From positions 1 to 8,765 of the forward strand of contig SKTG01000184.1 in the NCBI GenBank assembly GCA_007118045.1: DNA of 8,765 nucleotides, in the 5' to 3' direction. Numbering within the stretch: the stretch's first letter is position 1; every line of letters starts with the position of its first letter. The notes beneath the pieces were generated by a model that saw only the letters and a program-made list of their open reading frames with translations, was not told where the DNA came from and did not search any database. Source of the stretch: Nitriliruptoraceae bacterium (GTDB taxonomy: Bacteria; Actinomycetota; Nitriliruptoria; Nitriliruptorales; Nitriliruptoraceae). Made by a program: the position numbers and the translations under genes. This document shows, piece after piece, positions 1-6,005 of this stretch.

Positions 1-71
1 AGATCTCCGAGGAGCTCGCCCACGAGGAGATCGAGCTCGTCGACGACGACGCCACCCGGCGCGATAGCTGA
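1..71 (+). CDS. C-terminal end of an unidentified protein (5' truncated)
   Basis: The frame beginning at base 3 is open to a TGA at 69-71 and reads 22 residues ending LVDDDATRRDS. The segment is acidic and helix-prone, with G/C in most third codon positions, as in the intact genes here. A second frame also ends nearby (TAG at 65-67) but reads as an arginine-rich string typical of shadow frames. A terminator-like hairpin starts 15 bases after the TGA, supporting a genuine gene end. Too little is present to assign a family. Confidence 0.5.
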   Translation, partial: ISEELAHEEIELVDDDATRRDS

Positions 72-86
72 CCCGACACGCAGCGC

Positions 87-115
87 GGCCCGCCGGTGCC
101 TCCCCCCGGCGGGTC
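87..115 (+). terminator. Terminator-like hairpin after the first gene
   Basis: GGCCCGCCGG (87-96) pairs with CCGGCGGGTC (106-115) in a 10-bp stem with one G-U pair and a 9-base loop. It lies just after the TGA at 69-71. There is no T-run after the stem, which is common for stem-only terminators in GC-rich actinobacteria. It separates the upstream gene from the acyl-CoA synthetase at 227. Confidence 0.45.
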
Positions 116-226
116 CACCGGCCACTTCCTCGTCCGGCCGGCCACGCTCGAGCGTTTGCGCCCGTTCGCCGCGCCTCGCACGTTGGCAGGACACCACCTG
201 ACGTCGAGTGATGGAGGCGTGGCAGC

Positions 227-1996
227 ATGCGCACGGTCGAGGGTCCGGAGCCGGTGCACGTCGACGAGGGGGAGCACCTCACCTCGGAGTTGTGGGAGCG
301 CGCTGACGACGACGCTACGGCGGTCCACCACCACGTCGACGGTGAGTGGGCCACCGTCAGCTGGCGGCAGCTCGCCGAACGGGTCCGCGCGGTGGCCGGC
401 GGCCTCGTCGCCGCCGGGACGGCCCCCGGCGACCGCGTCGTCGTGATGAGCTCCACGCGGCTCGAGTGGACGATCGCCGATCTCGCCATCGTCGCCGCGG
501 GTGCGATCACCGTCCCCATCTACGAGACCGACGCCTCCGACCAGTGCGCGTGGGTGTGCTCGAACGCCGGCGTCCGCCTCGCCCTGGCGGAGACCACCGA
601 GCACGCCGAGCGGATCGAGCAGGTGCGTGACGAGGCCCCGGACCTCGGCGAGGTGCTCGTGATCGAGGAGGGCGGCCTCGACGAGCTCGCCCGACGTGCC
701 GGCGACGATGAGCTCGAGGAGGTGGACCGCAGGCTCCATCAGCTCGATGGCGATGCCGTGGCCTCGATCGTCTACACCTCAGGGACCACCGGACGGCCCA
801 AGGGGTGCGTGCTCACGCACCGCAACCTGGTGTGGAGCACTCGGCAAGCGACCAGCGCCCTGGAGCCGCTGTTCGAGGACGAGGACTCCTCGACGCTGCT
901 GTTCCTGCCGCTCGCCCACATCTTCACGCGGGTGGTGCAGTACGGCTGCCTGCAGCGTGGTGTCGCCCTCGGCTACGCGCGTTCGATGGAGGACCTGTCG
1001 GAGGACGTGGAGACGTTCCGCCCGACGTTCCTGCTCGGCGTGCCACGGGTGTTCGAGAAGATCCACAACAACGCTCGCCGGCAGGCCTCCGGCGGGGTGC
1101 AGCGCCGCGTGTTCGAGTTCGCGGACGACGCGGCCGACGAGGTGGTCGACGAGGACACGGGGCTCGTCACGAAGGCGAAGGCGAAGGCCGCCGACACCCT
1201 GGTGTACGAGAAGGTCCGCGAGTCGCTCGGGGGCCGGCTGCACACGTTCATCTCCGGTGGCGCGCCACTGAGCGGCCACCTCGCGCGCTTCTTCGAGGCT
1301 GCCGGGATCACCATCCTGCAGGGGTACGGGCTCACGGAGACCAGCTCCGTGATCACGGTGGACCGACCCACCGCGCCACGGCGCGGCACCGTCGGCCCAC
1401 CGCTGCCGGGCATCGAGATCGGTCTCGCCGACGACGACGAGGTGCTCACCCGGGGCGAGCACGTGTTCCAGGGCTACCACCGCAACCAGGAGGCGACCGA
1501 CGAGGTGCTCGGCTCCGACGGCTGGTACCACACGGAGGACCTCGGCGAGATCGACGAGGACGGCGTCCTCACGCTCGTTGGTCGCAAGAAGGACCTCATC
1601 GTCACCGCCGGCGGCAAGAACGTCGCGCCGGAGCCGATCGAGGAGGCCATGAAGGGCAACCGGCTGATCTCCCAGCCCGTGCTCATCGGCGACGACCGGC
1701 CGTTCGTCGCTGCGCTCATCGCGCTCGACGAGGAGGAGCTGGCGTCCTTCGCCGAGGAGCGCGGTATCGACGCGCCGGCGGACGAGCTGCCCGATCACGA
1801 GGACGTACGCGCGGAGGTGGAGCGCGCGATCGAGGATGCGAACGAGACCGTCTCGCGGGCGGAGTCGATCCGGGAGTTCCGGATCCTGCGCCGCGAGCTG
1901 AGCCAGGAACAGGGCGAGCTCACCCCGACGATGAAGCCGAAGCGTGAGGTGATCACCGAGCACTTCGTCGACGAGGTCGAGGACATCTACTCCTGA
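227..1996 (+). CDS. Long-chain fatty-acid--CoA ligase (FadD15-like AMP-forming acyl-CoA synthetase)
   Basis: A 589-aa member of the ANL adenylating family, which activates a fatty acid with ATP to acyl-AMP and transfers it to coenzyme A, usually for lipid synthesis or beta-oxidation. Visible motifs in order: the phosphate-binding loop YTSGTTGRPKG (residues 183-193), the adenine/acyl motif GYGLTETSS (366-374), YHTEDLG (434-440, with the ribose-binding Asp at 437), the hinge GRKKDLIVTAGGKN (452-465), and a C-terminal LTPTMKPKR whose lysine (about 570) is the expected adenylation lysine. Length and the long central insert match the FadD15/ACSL group rather than short-chain ligases. The ATG at 227 has GGAGG at 213-217, nine bases upstream. 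The 3' end overlaps the convergent acyltransferase by 10 bp. Chain-length specificity cannot be read from the sequence. No typical -35/-10 pair is clear in the 5' gap. Confidence 0.93.
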   Translation: MRTVEGPEPVHVDEGEHLTSELWERADDDATAVHHHVDGEWATVSWRQLAERVRAVAGGLVAAGTAPGDRVVVMSSTRLEWTIADLAIVAAGAITVPIYETDASDQCAWVCSNAGVRLALAETTEHAERIEQVRDEAPDLGEVLVIEEGGLDELARRAGDDELEEVDRRLHQLDGDAVASIVYTSGTTGRPKGCVLTHRNLVWSTRQATSALEPLFEDEDSSTLLFLPLAHIFTRVVQYGCLQRGVALGYARSMEDLSEDVETFRPTFLLGVPRVFEKIHNNARRQASGGVQRRVFEFADDAADEVVDEDTGLVTKAKAKAADTLVYEKVRESLGGRLHTFISGGAPLSGHLARFFEAAGITILQGYGLTETSSVITVDRPTAPRRGTVGPPLPGIEIGLADDDEVLTRGEHVFQGYHRNQEATDEVLGSDGWYHTEDLGEIDEDGVLTLVGRKKDLIVTAGGKNVAPEPIEEAMKGNRLISQPVLIGDDRPFVAALIALDEEELASFAEERGIDAPADELPDHEDVRAEVERAIEDANETVSRAESIREFRILRRELSQEQGELTPTMKPKREVITEHFVDEVEDIYS

Positions 1997-3147
1997 GGCC
2001 GGTCGGCGCGAGGCCTCCTAGGACGCAGCTGGAGCTCGAACGGCGCGAACAACGCCACGAGCGGCGCCAGGAACAGCGCGGGCCCGATCAGCCACAGCGG
2101 CCGTTCGAGCCACCACTGCGGTGTCGCGCGTTCGGCGAGCCCGAAGCCGAGAGCCTCGTAGACCCCGATGAAGGCCACCTTCGCGGTCATGTGCCAGAGG
2201 AACACGGTGAGCACCACCAGGTTCGCCGCGACGACCACCTTCCAGACACCCGGGTGCTGTAACCAACGGGACACCGGGCGCCGCAGCAGCATCGCGACCC
2301 CCGCCTGTAGCACGGCCACCAGCGCGATGCCGGCCGTGGTCGGCCACATGTGGCTGAACTCCACCTCGCGGGTCGCCACCATCGATGCCGGGTACACCGT
2401 GAACTGGGTCGTCAGCATCAACGCGGCTGCCGCGGCCCCTGCCAGCGTCGCCTGCCCTCGCGCGCCGAGGCGTTCGAGCGTCCCGTCGCGGTAGAAGTAG
2501 CCGAGCTGGTGGGCGAACACCCACACCAGTGCGCTGTTGAGCAGACCGAAGCCGTCCAGACCGGCCCCGAACCGGACGACGTCGGCCGTGCCGATCACGC
2601 CCGCCAGCCCGAGCAGCGTCACGTAGGGACGGCGGTCGTGCGCTGCCGCGGTCACCGGTGTCAGCACGACCACCCACACGTAGGCGCCGAGGAACCAGAA
2701 CGGCATGAACACCACCGTCCCCCACTCCAGGACGCTGCGGTGGTCGTCGACCAGCAGGTACCCGCCCAGCTCCCAGATGCCCCACCCGAGCACGACCGCC
2801 AGTGGTGGCAGCAGAAGGCGGCGGGCACGTGCCCCGAGGAACTCGACCGCCCCGCCCCCCGCGCGTCGCACCGACTCCCAGCCGGCGTGGTTCACGAACC
2901 CGCCCACGAAGAAGAAGACGGGCATGATCTGCAGCAGCCAGGTCAGCAGCCAGCCGCCGGGGATCACGTCCAGGGGGTTCGGCATCACCAACGCACCGTC
3001 CTCGCGGTGCGTGATGGACAGCACCCAGTGCCAGACGACCACCACGCCGATGCTGAACACCCGCAGGAAGTCCACGAAGCGGTCACGCTCAGGTGGGGTC
3101 GAGTCGACCATCTGATCGAGTCGGGCGGTCACCCTTCCGCGCGTCAC
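1987..3147 (-). CDS. Acyltransferase family 3 integral membrane protein
   Basis: A protein of about 386 aa resembling membrane acyltransferases of the acyltransferase-3 family (Pfam PF01757), which transfer acyl groups to sugars or other extracytoplasmic acceptors. Numbered from the GTG at 3147, the N-terminus has RDRFVDFLRVF (residues 21-31) leading into the first membrane segment with His40 in VVVVWHW, the usual conserved R...H arrangement. Then come MPVFFFVGGFVN (75-86), the basic loop RARRLLLPPL (107-116) and about ten hydrophobic segments, with a late FLWHMTAK motif and an arginine-rich tail. An in-frame GTG at 3168 would add seven residues with a weaker SD (AAGGTG). The GTG at 3147 is preferred because GGGAGGGG lies seven bases upstream. 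The gene converges on and overlaps the acyl-CoA synthetase by 10 bp. The acyl acceptor is unknown. Confidence 0.87.
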   Translation of the reverse strand: MTRGRVTARLDQMVDSTPPERDRFVDFLRVFSIGVVVVWHWVLSITHREDGALVMPNPLDVIPGGWLLTWLLQIMPVFFFVGGFVNHAGWESVRRAGGGAVEFLGARARRLLLPPLAVVLGWGIWELGGYLLVDDHRSVLEWGTVVFMPFWFLGAYVWVVVLTPVTAAAHDRRPYVTLLGLAGVIGTADVVRFGAGLDGFGLLNSALVWVFAHQLGYFYRDGTLERLGARGQATLAGAAAAALMLTTQFTVYPASMVATREVEFSHMWPTTAGIALVAVLQAGVAMLLRRPVSRWLQHPGVWKVVVAANLVVLTVFLWHMTAKVAFIGVYEALGFGLAERATPQWWLERPLWLIGPALFLAPLVALFAPFELQLRPRRPRADRPQE

Positions 3148-3154
3148 GGCCTGT

Positions 3155-3162
3155 CCCCTCCC
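3155..3162 (-). promoter_or_regulatory. Shine-Dalgarno that decides the acyltransferase start
   Basis: On the minus strand this reads GGGAGGGG, containing the full GGAGG core, and ends seven bases before the GTG at 3147. It is a better match and spacing than the sequence before the upstream GTG at 3168, so translation probably starts at 3147. Confidence 0.5.
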
Positions 3163-3177
3163 AGCCACGAGCGCACC

Positions 3178-3285
3178 TTATTCGGGTCCACCCTCGATCC
3201 TGGCAGGACGTGGGGCTGGATGGGGGAGGCCGAGGACGAACCCGACGATGACGCCGATGAGTCCGACGACTCGACCAGGCGTCAC
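3178..3285 (-). CDS. Possible 35-aa hydrophobic small membrane protein
   Basis: A minus-strand frame runs from a GTG at 3285 to a TAA at 3180-3178. It encodes a single predicted membrane-spanning segment, VVGLIGVIVGFVLGL (residues 6-20), followed by a Pro/Arg-rich tail. The hydrophobic stretch uses almost only G/C-ending codons. The stop is 9 bases from the longer acyltransferase start, so the two could be co-transcribed. Against it, there is no purine-rich SD before the GTG and the frame is very short. On the opposite strand the same DNA encodes a D/E-rich 27-residue frame (3220-3303), which may be its mirror image. Reported as a candidate only. Confidence 0.3.
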   Translation of the reverse strand: MTPGRVVGLIGVIVGFVLGLPHPAPRPARIEGGPE

Positions 3286-3316
3286 ACGACAGCTGTACGG
3301 TGAGCACCACAGCAGC

Positions 3317-3344
3317 GGGGGGCGGGGCTAACGGGGGCGGGGCT
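3317..3344 (+). repeat. 12-bp direct repeat of G-runs with G-quadruplex potential before a start codon
   Basis: GGGGGCGGGGCT occurs twice, at 3318-3329 and 3333-3344, separated by AAC. The plus strand therefore has runs of six, four, five and four G with intervening lengths of one, five and one base, which fits a four-tetrad G-quadruplex pattern. The second copy ends one base before the ATG at 3346, so it occupies the place of the SD. It may be an unusual G-rich ribosome binding region, a structured RNA element, or simple G-run expansion. Confidence 0.6.
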
Positions 3345-3345
3345 C

Positions 3346-4155
3346 ATGCCAGGCGACGACTGGGAGCTCGACGACTGGGAAGACGAAGCCTTCGACGAGG
3401 ACGTCTACGACCACAGCCAACTCGACCTCGAAGACACCACCGACGCTGTGGTCGATGATGAGGCTCTCGACGACCCTGAGTTCGACGTCGTCGCGTCTTC
3501 GGCCGGAACGGCTCTCGGTGGTGACGATGAACTGACCGAGGGCGGTCTCGCGGTCGCCGGCGTACCGGCGCGACCCGCCCAGCTCGGAGGTTCCGGGATG
3601 GGTTGGAGCGCATGGGACGTCGGCACGATCTTCGCTCTGGGCGGCTGGCTCGCTGACCATCACGCGGCCAACACGGCCGAGCAGGTGGGCGCAGTCCTGG
3701 CGGCGCACGGGAGTGGGCGCGGTGACGATGCGAGGACGCTGGGTGCGGCTCAACCCCCACCGTCAAGCGGCTACCGCTACGACACGGCCGCCGGCAGCCT
3801 GAAGGTGGGCGATCCGCTCGACCAGGGCGTGCTGTACGCCGAGCTGGCAGCCGCCATTGCGAGCGGACGTGATCTGATGTTCCAGGCGCGATGTCCGTCA
3901 GGTTCCGATCGGGAGCTGGTGCTCGTCATCAGTGCCGTGCCCTTCTCCAGCGGTCCGCGCCTGTGGGTGGTCGCCGAGGAGAACCCTGGCGGGTTCAAGG
4001 TGACGCGCCTGATCCCCGTCTTCGAGCCCGAGGGCACGATCGGCGCGGGCATCTTCGCCACGGACCATCCCAGCGAAGCTGCCGACGCTGCCGCCTGGGC
4101 GTGCCGCCGAGAAGGACTTCCCCTCGAAGCGCTCGTGGTGACCGAACGACGCTAG
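3346..4155 (+). CDS. Hypothetical protein with extreme acidic N-terminus
   Basis: A 269-aa protein of unrecognised family. Residues 1-50 contain 23 Asp/Glu and no Lys or Arg, with aromatic residues interspersed (DDWELDDWEDEAF). A Gly/Ala-rich linker (51-85) follows, then a short aromatic/hydrophobic patch (GWSAWDVGTIFALGGWLADH, 87-106) and a Pro-rich stretch near 135-142. A more globular-looking C-terminal domain (about 143-269) has alternating strand-like segments such as ELVLVISAVPF and PRLWVVAEE and ends ACRREGLPLEALVVTERR. No transmembrane helix or signal peptide is seen, so it is probably cytoplasmic. The acidic arm might contact a basic partner or mimic nucleic acid, but this is speculation. 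The start is the ATG right after the G-rich repeat. Codon bias supports a real gene. It is divergent from the acyltransferase. Confidence 0.72.
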   Translation: MPGDDWELDDWEDEAFDEDVYDHSQLDLEDTTDAVVDDEALDDPEFDVVASSAGTALGGDDELTEGGLAVAGVPARPAQLGGSGMGWSAWDVGTIFALGGWLADHHAANTAEQVGAVLAAHGSGRGDDARTLGAAQPPPSSGYRYDTAAGSLKVGDPLDQGVLYAELAAAIASGRDLMFQARCPSGSDRELVLVISAVPFSSGPRLWVVAEENPGGFKVTRLIPVFEPEGTIGAGIFATDHPSEAADAAAWACRREGLPLEALVVTERR

Positions 4156-4433
4156 AGCTTGTCGGAGCGTCATCTGGTGTGCGCAGGTCGGGTGGTCCTG
4201 GCAGCTTCCCGACGCACCGCGCCGCGGTGGCGCTCGCGCGGACTGCGACGGGGTCGTGCCACAACCCCGTCGCGGTCTCCCACGGTCGGTCAGGCCGCTG
4301 CCGGGCCCGGCGAAGGACTCTGGCTGCTACTGCCTGGAACCGCACGTGGCCGCGGAAGACGCGCCAACTTCTGGTAGGTCGATGAGGTCCTGGCTTCCGG
4401 CCGCCGGAACTGCGAGGGTCGGACCCACTCGAA
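4156..4433. other. Non-coding stretch between hypothetical gene and small cysteine-rich ORF
   Basis: Open frames here, on either strand, read as arginine/serine/proline-rich strings without domain character, so I see no gene. The stretch holds one strong hairpin (4241-4277) and the left arm of a small hairpin at 4423-4439. I found no tRNA-like T-arm or other recognisable RNA gene. Confidence 0.5.
4241..4277 (+). terminator. Strong 14-bp hairpin downstream of the acidic hypothetical gene
   Basis: GACTGCGACGGGGT (4241-4254) pairs with ACCCCGTCGCGGTC (4264-4277) over 14 positions with a single G-U pair and a 9-base loop. It begins 85 bases after the stop at 4155. No T-tract follows. It is most simply a GC-rich terminator, though it could also be part of a structured transcript. 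Confidence 0.45.
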
Positions 4434-4439
4434 GTGGGT
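4423..4439 (+). repeat. Perfect 7-bp inverted repeat at the start of the small cysteine-rich ORF
   Basis: ACCCACT (4423-4429) and AGTGGGT (4433-4439) are perfect inverted repeats around CGA. The right arm overlaps the possible GTG start at 4434 and lies seven bases before the possible ATG at 4446. In RNA it would form a short hairpin that could hinder initiation; in DNA it could be an operator. It may also be chance. Confidence 0.4.
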
Positions 4440-4658
4440 GTCTCGATGAGGATGCTTCCAGCTGTCCGGGATCCGGCGTGCACGGCTTGCGCCGGGCCGG
4501 TCGTCGTCGTGGGATGGACGCAGCTCTCCCTGCTGCGGCACGCCGGCTACGGCGAGGCGCAGCGAACGCGCATCGAGCAGTGTCTCACCGCAGGGTGTGG
4601 ATCCGTTCGCTGCGTCGGCGTGGACTCGGTCCATCCGCGAGTCGCCGCGAGGATCTGA
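4434..4658 (+). CDS. Small cysteine-rich, zinc-ribbon-like protein
   Basis: Up to 74 aa. It has a CxxC knuckle (C16-T-A-C19), then a central segment with WTQLSLLRHAGYGEAQRTR (28-46), then C50, C55 and C60 (QCLTAGCGSVRC). The layout of two cysteines, about 30 residues and two or three more cysteines is that of a one-zinc ribbon. Ordered strand-like segments (PVVVVGW, VRCVGVDSV) and G/C-ending codons make it look more real than the overlapping frames. I do not recognise a named family. The start is unsure: GTG 4434, ATG 4446 or ATG 4452 are in frame and none has a good SD. It lies between a non-coding stretch and a decayed minus-strand gene. It could bind nucleic acid or metal; function unknown. 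Confidence 0.5.
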   Translation: MGVSMRMLPAVRDPACTACAGPVVVVGWTQLSLLRHAGYGEAQRTRIEQCLTAGCGSVRCVGVDSVHPRVAARI

Positions 4659-4729
4659 CGGCAGGACTCGTTGCGTCGTAGGCGCCAGCGCCGAGCATGG
4701 AGCGGGCTAGAGGTCCGCCGCACGCCTGG

Positions 4730-5061
4730 TCACCGCCACCGTTCACGCAGGGCGGCGATCCGCTCGCGTTTGGTCGAGACGAGGTACCTCGGCGTCCCCA
4801 GGTGCAGCGTGGTTCAAGCGCTGAGGTCTCCGGGCGACGGACCTCGAGGAACGAGGCGAGCAGTTGGTCGCGATCGGGTCCGTCCTCGGGTTCCCTCCCA
4901 CGGGCGGCAGCCAGGAGGTCGCCCTCGCGGGGATCGGTGGTGGCCAGCAGCGAACTCGCCATCGCCAGCAGCGACAGCGGGTGTGGCTCGCGGAGTGCGC
5001 GGCGGACCTCGACGAGCAGATCGGGTTCGTCGTCGGCGGATGGATGTCGAACGGGCCGCCG
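4730..5061 (-). pseudogene. Decayed minus-strand gene of unknown family (frameshift, probable internal deletion)
   Basis: Two protein-like segments lie on the minus strand in different frames. The first (about 5061 to 4816) reads HPSADDEPDLLVEVRRALRE, then HPLSLLAMASSLLATTDPRE, then DQLLASFLEVRRPETSAL, with alternating acidic and leucine positions and good codon bias. After that the frame becomes low quality. A second segment in another frame (4810 to the TGA at 4732-4730) reads TLHLGTPRYLVSTKRERIAA followed by LRERWR and a stop, which looks like a natural C-terminus. No start codon opens the first segment at a sensible place. The first segment resembles the N-terminal part of larger conserved hypothetical proteins I associate with actinobacteria. 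A frameshift with loss of the middle is the simplest reading, but this is inference. It lies downstream of hepT on the same strand. Confidence 0.45.
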
Positions 5062-5199
5062 GGAGATGCGCCTGGGGGAGGATCGGTCCTGCGCGGTCCG
5101 CGGATGGAGCCGTGATGCCGGCGTGACACCGGGACACCGTTCATCGGGCTGGTGGGCTCCGAACGGTAGTCGCGCTGCGCCAGGGACCGTCCGGCCAGA

Positions 5200-5637
5200 T
5201 CACGCGTGCTCTCGCAGAGCGGCTCGGGTCACCTCCACGAAGTCGGCGTAGTCTCGACGCGAGGCAGACGTCGCGGCGGCAACGAGGTCCAGGTCGATCC
5301 TCCCGTACTCGTGGGTGAGAAGGTTGCGCATGCCCACCGAGGGGAGCAGCCGGTCGACGAGCTCCTTGGGGAGGAGGCCAAGCTGCCGGAGGAGCTCGAA
5401 TCCGTCGCGGTAGCCGGTGGGGGCCCGGTGACCGAGCCCCCGCGTCAGGAGACTGTTCAGGCCGCCGGCGATGTCCACCAACTGCGTGAGGATCCGTTCG
5501 ACGACGTGCCGACGATCGCGGTCGGCCCTCAGCACTGCGCCCGTGACCTCCGCTTGGCGGTCGAGGTCGGCGACGAGGTCCGCCATCAGCGCCAGCTTCT
5601 CCTGGCAAGCATCGACGTCGAGGCGAGGTGGCGTCAT
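5200..5637 (-). CDS. hepT: HepT-like ribonuclease toxin (DUF86)
   Basis: A 145-aa, largely helical protein carrying RNLLTHEY (residues 104-111), which is the RX4HXY motif of HepT toxins in the HEPN superfamily. These are RNases that cut RNA, and in the type VII system the tyrosine (here Y111) is modified by the MntA nucleotidyltransferase to silence the toxin. Length and helix pattern (DACQEKLALMADLVADLDRQ, HVVERILTQLVDIAGGLNSL) match the family. The ATG at 5637-5635 overlaps the stop of the upstream MntA-like frame as ATGA, suggesting translational coupling. The motif residues are all present, so the toxin itself looks intact. Its partner looks damaged (see 5634-6005), so it may be non-toxic in practice, controlled by a distant antitoxin, or in the course of decay. 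Confidence 0.85.
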   Translation of the reverse strand: MTPPRLDVDACQEKLALMADLVADLDRQAEVTGAVLRADRDRRHVVERILTQLVDIAGGLNSLLTRGLGHRAPTGYRDGFELLRQLGLLPKELVDRLLPSVGMRNLLTHEYGRIDLDLVAAATSASRRDYADFVEVTRAALREHA

Positions 5638-6005
5638 GGCCGCGGCTGCGCCAGAGCTTGGCGACGAAAGCGCGCGGTGTCGAGGTAGAGCATGACCGCC
5701 GCCGCGTACGCGTTCGCGAAGGCGGTCGGTTCACTCTCGTAGAGGGGCTCGCCCTCCGCGATAGCGCGATACCGGGCGGTCTCCGTGGCAAGCTCCGCGT
5801 CCAGCAGATCGATCCGTTCGGTACCGAGCGTCGAGACGAGTGTCTCGAGCAGGCCGAGCACATCGTGCTCCGCGCCGGGTTCGAACACCACCCCGATGTC
5901 GAGCTCGGGTCGCCGCCCGGCCTCACGCGGCCGAGGTAGGGTGCGGCGGCGGGCGGACGCGCGCTGATACCGGGTCGCCGCTCGCCGGCCTGCCGGTGGC
6001 ACCAT
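5634..6005 (-). pseudogene. mntA: MntA-like nucleotidyltransferase antitoxin, damaged at its catalytic motif
   Basis: The frame from the ATG at 6005 gives 123 aa. From about residue 33 it matches MntA antitoxins: PELDIGVVFEPG (33-44), TERIDLLDAELATETARYR (62-80, with the third acidic residue in RID), GEPLYE, and a helical tail with YLDTARFRRQ. Intact MntA has a GSX10DXD metal-binding motif. Here the GS is absent, the first aspartate is Glu34 (E-L-D), and residues 1-32 are an arginine-rich string. In another minus-strand frame, 5938-5900 reads YLGRVRPGGDPSS, like a damaged YLFGSR...G...S motif, so a frameshift with small deletions between about 5900 and 5938 is likely. The stop overlaps the hepT start (ATGA). 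A divergent start for the DUF389 gene sits at 6004. A sequencing error is possible but would not restore the missing GS. Confidence 0.6.

Noticed and set aside
1183..1208. Short AAGGCG repeat inside the acyl-CoA synthetase
   Set aside because: It encodes a Lys-Ala run in a helix of the family's central insert and looks like ordinary coding sequence.
779..1963. Long minus-strand open frame (394 aa) antisense to the acyl-CoA synthetase
   Set aside because: A mirror of strong codon bias on the opposite strand; composition is leucine/arginine/valine-rich without domains, while the sense strand has all adenylate-forming motifs.
3220..3303. 27-aa acidic plus-strand frame upstream of the hypothetical gene
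   Set aside because: It is the complement of the valine/glycine-rich minus-strand frame; no domain character, and no way to prefer it.
4256..4681. 141-aa plus-strand frame overlapping the small cysteine-rich ORF
   Set aside because: Arg/Ser/Ala-rich low-complexity translation with no ordered secondary structure pattern; the other frame is more protein-like.
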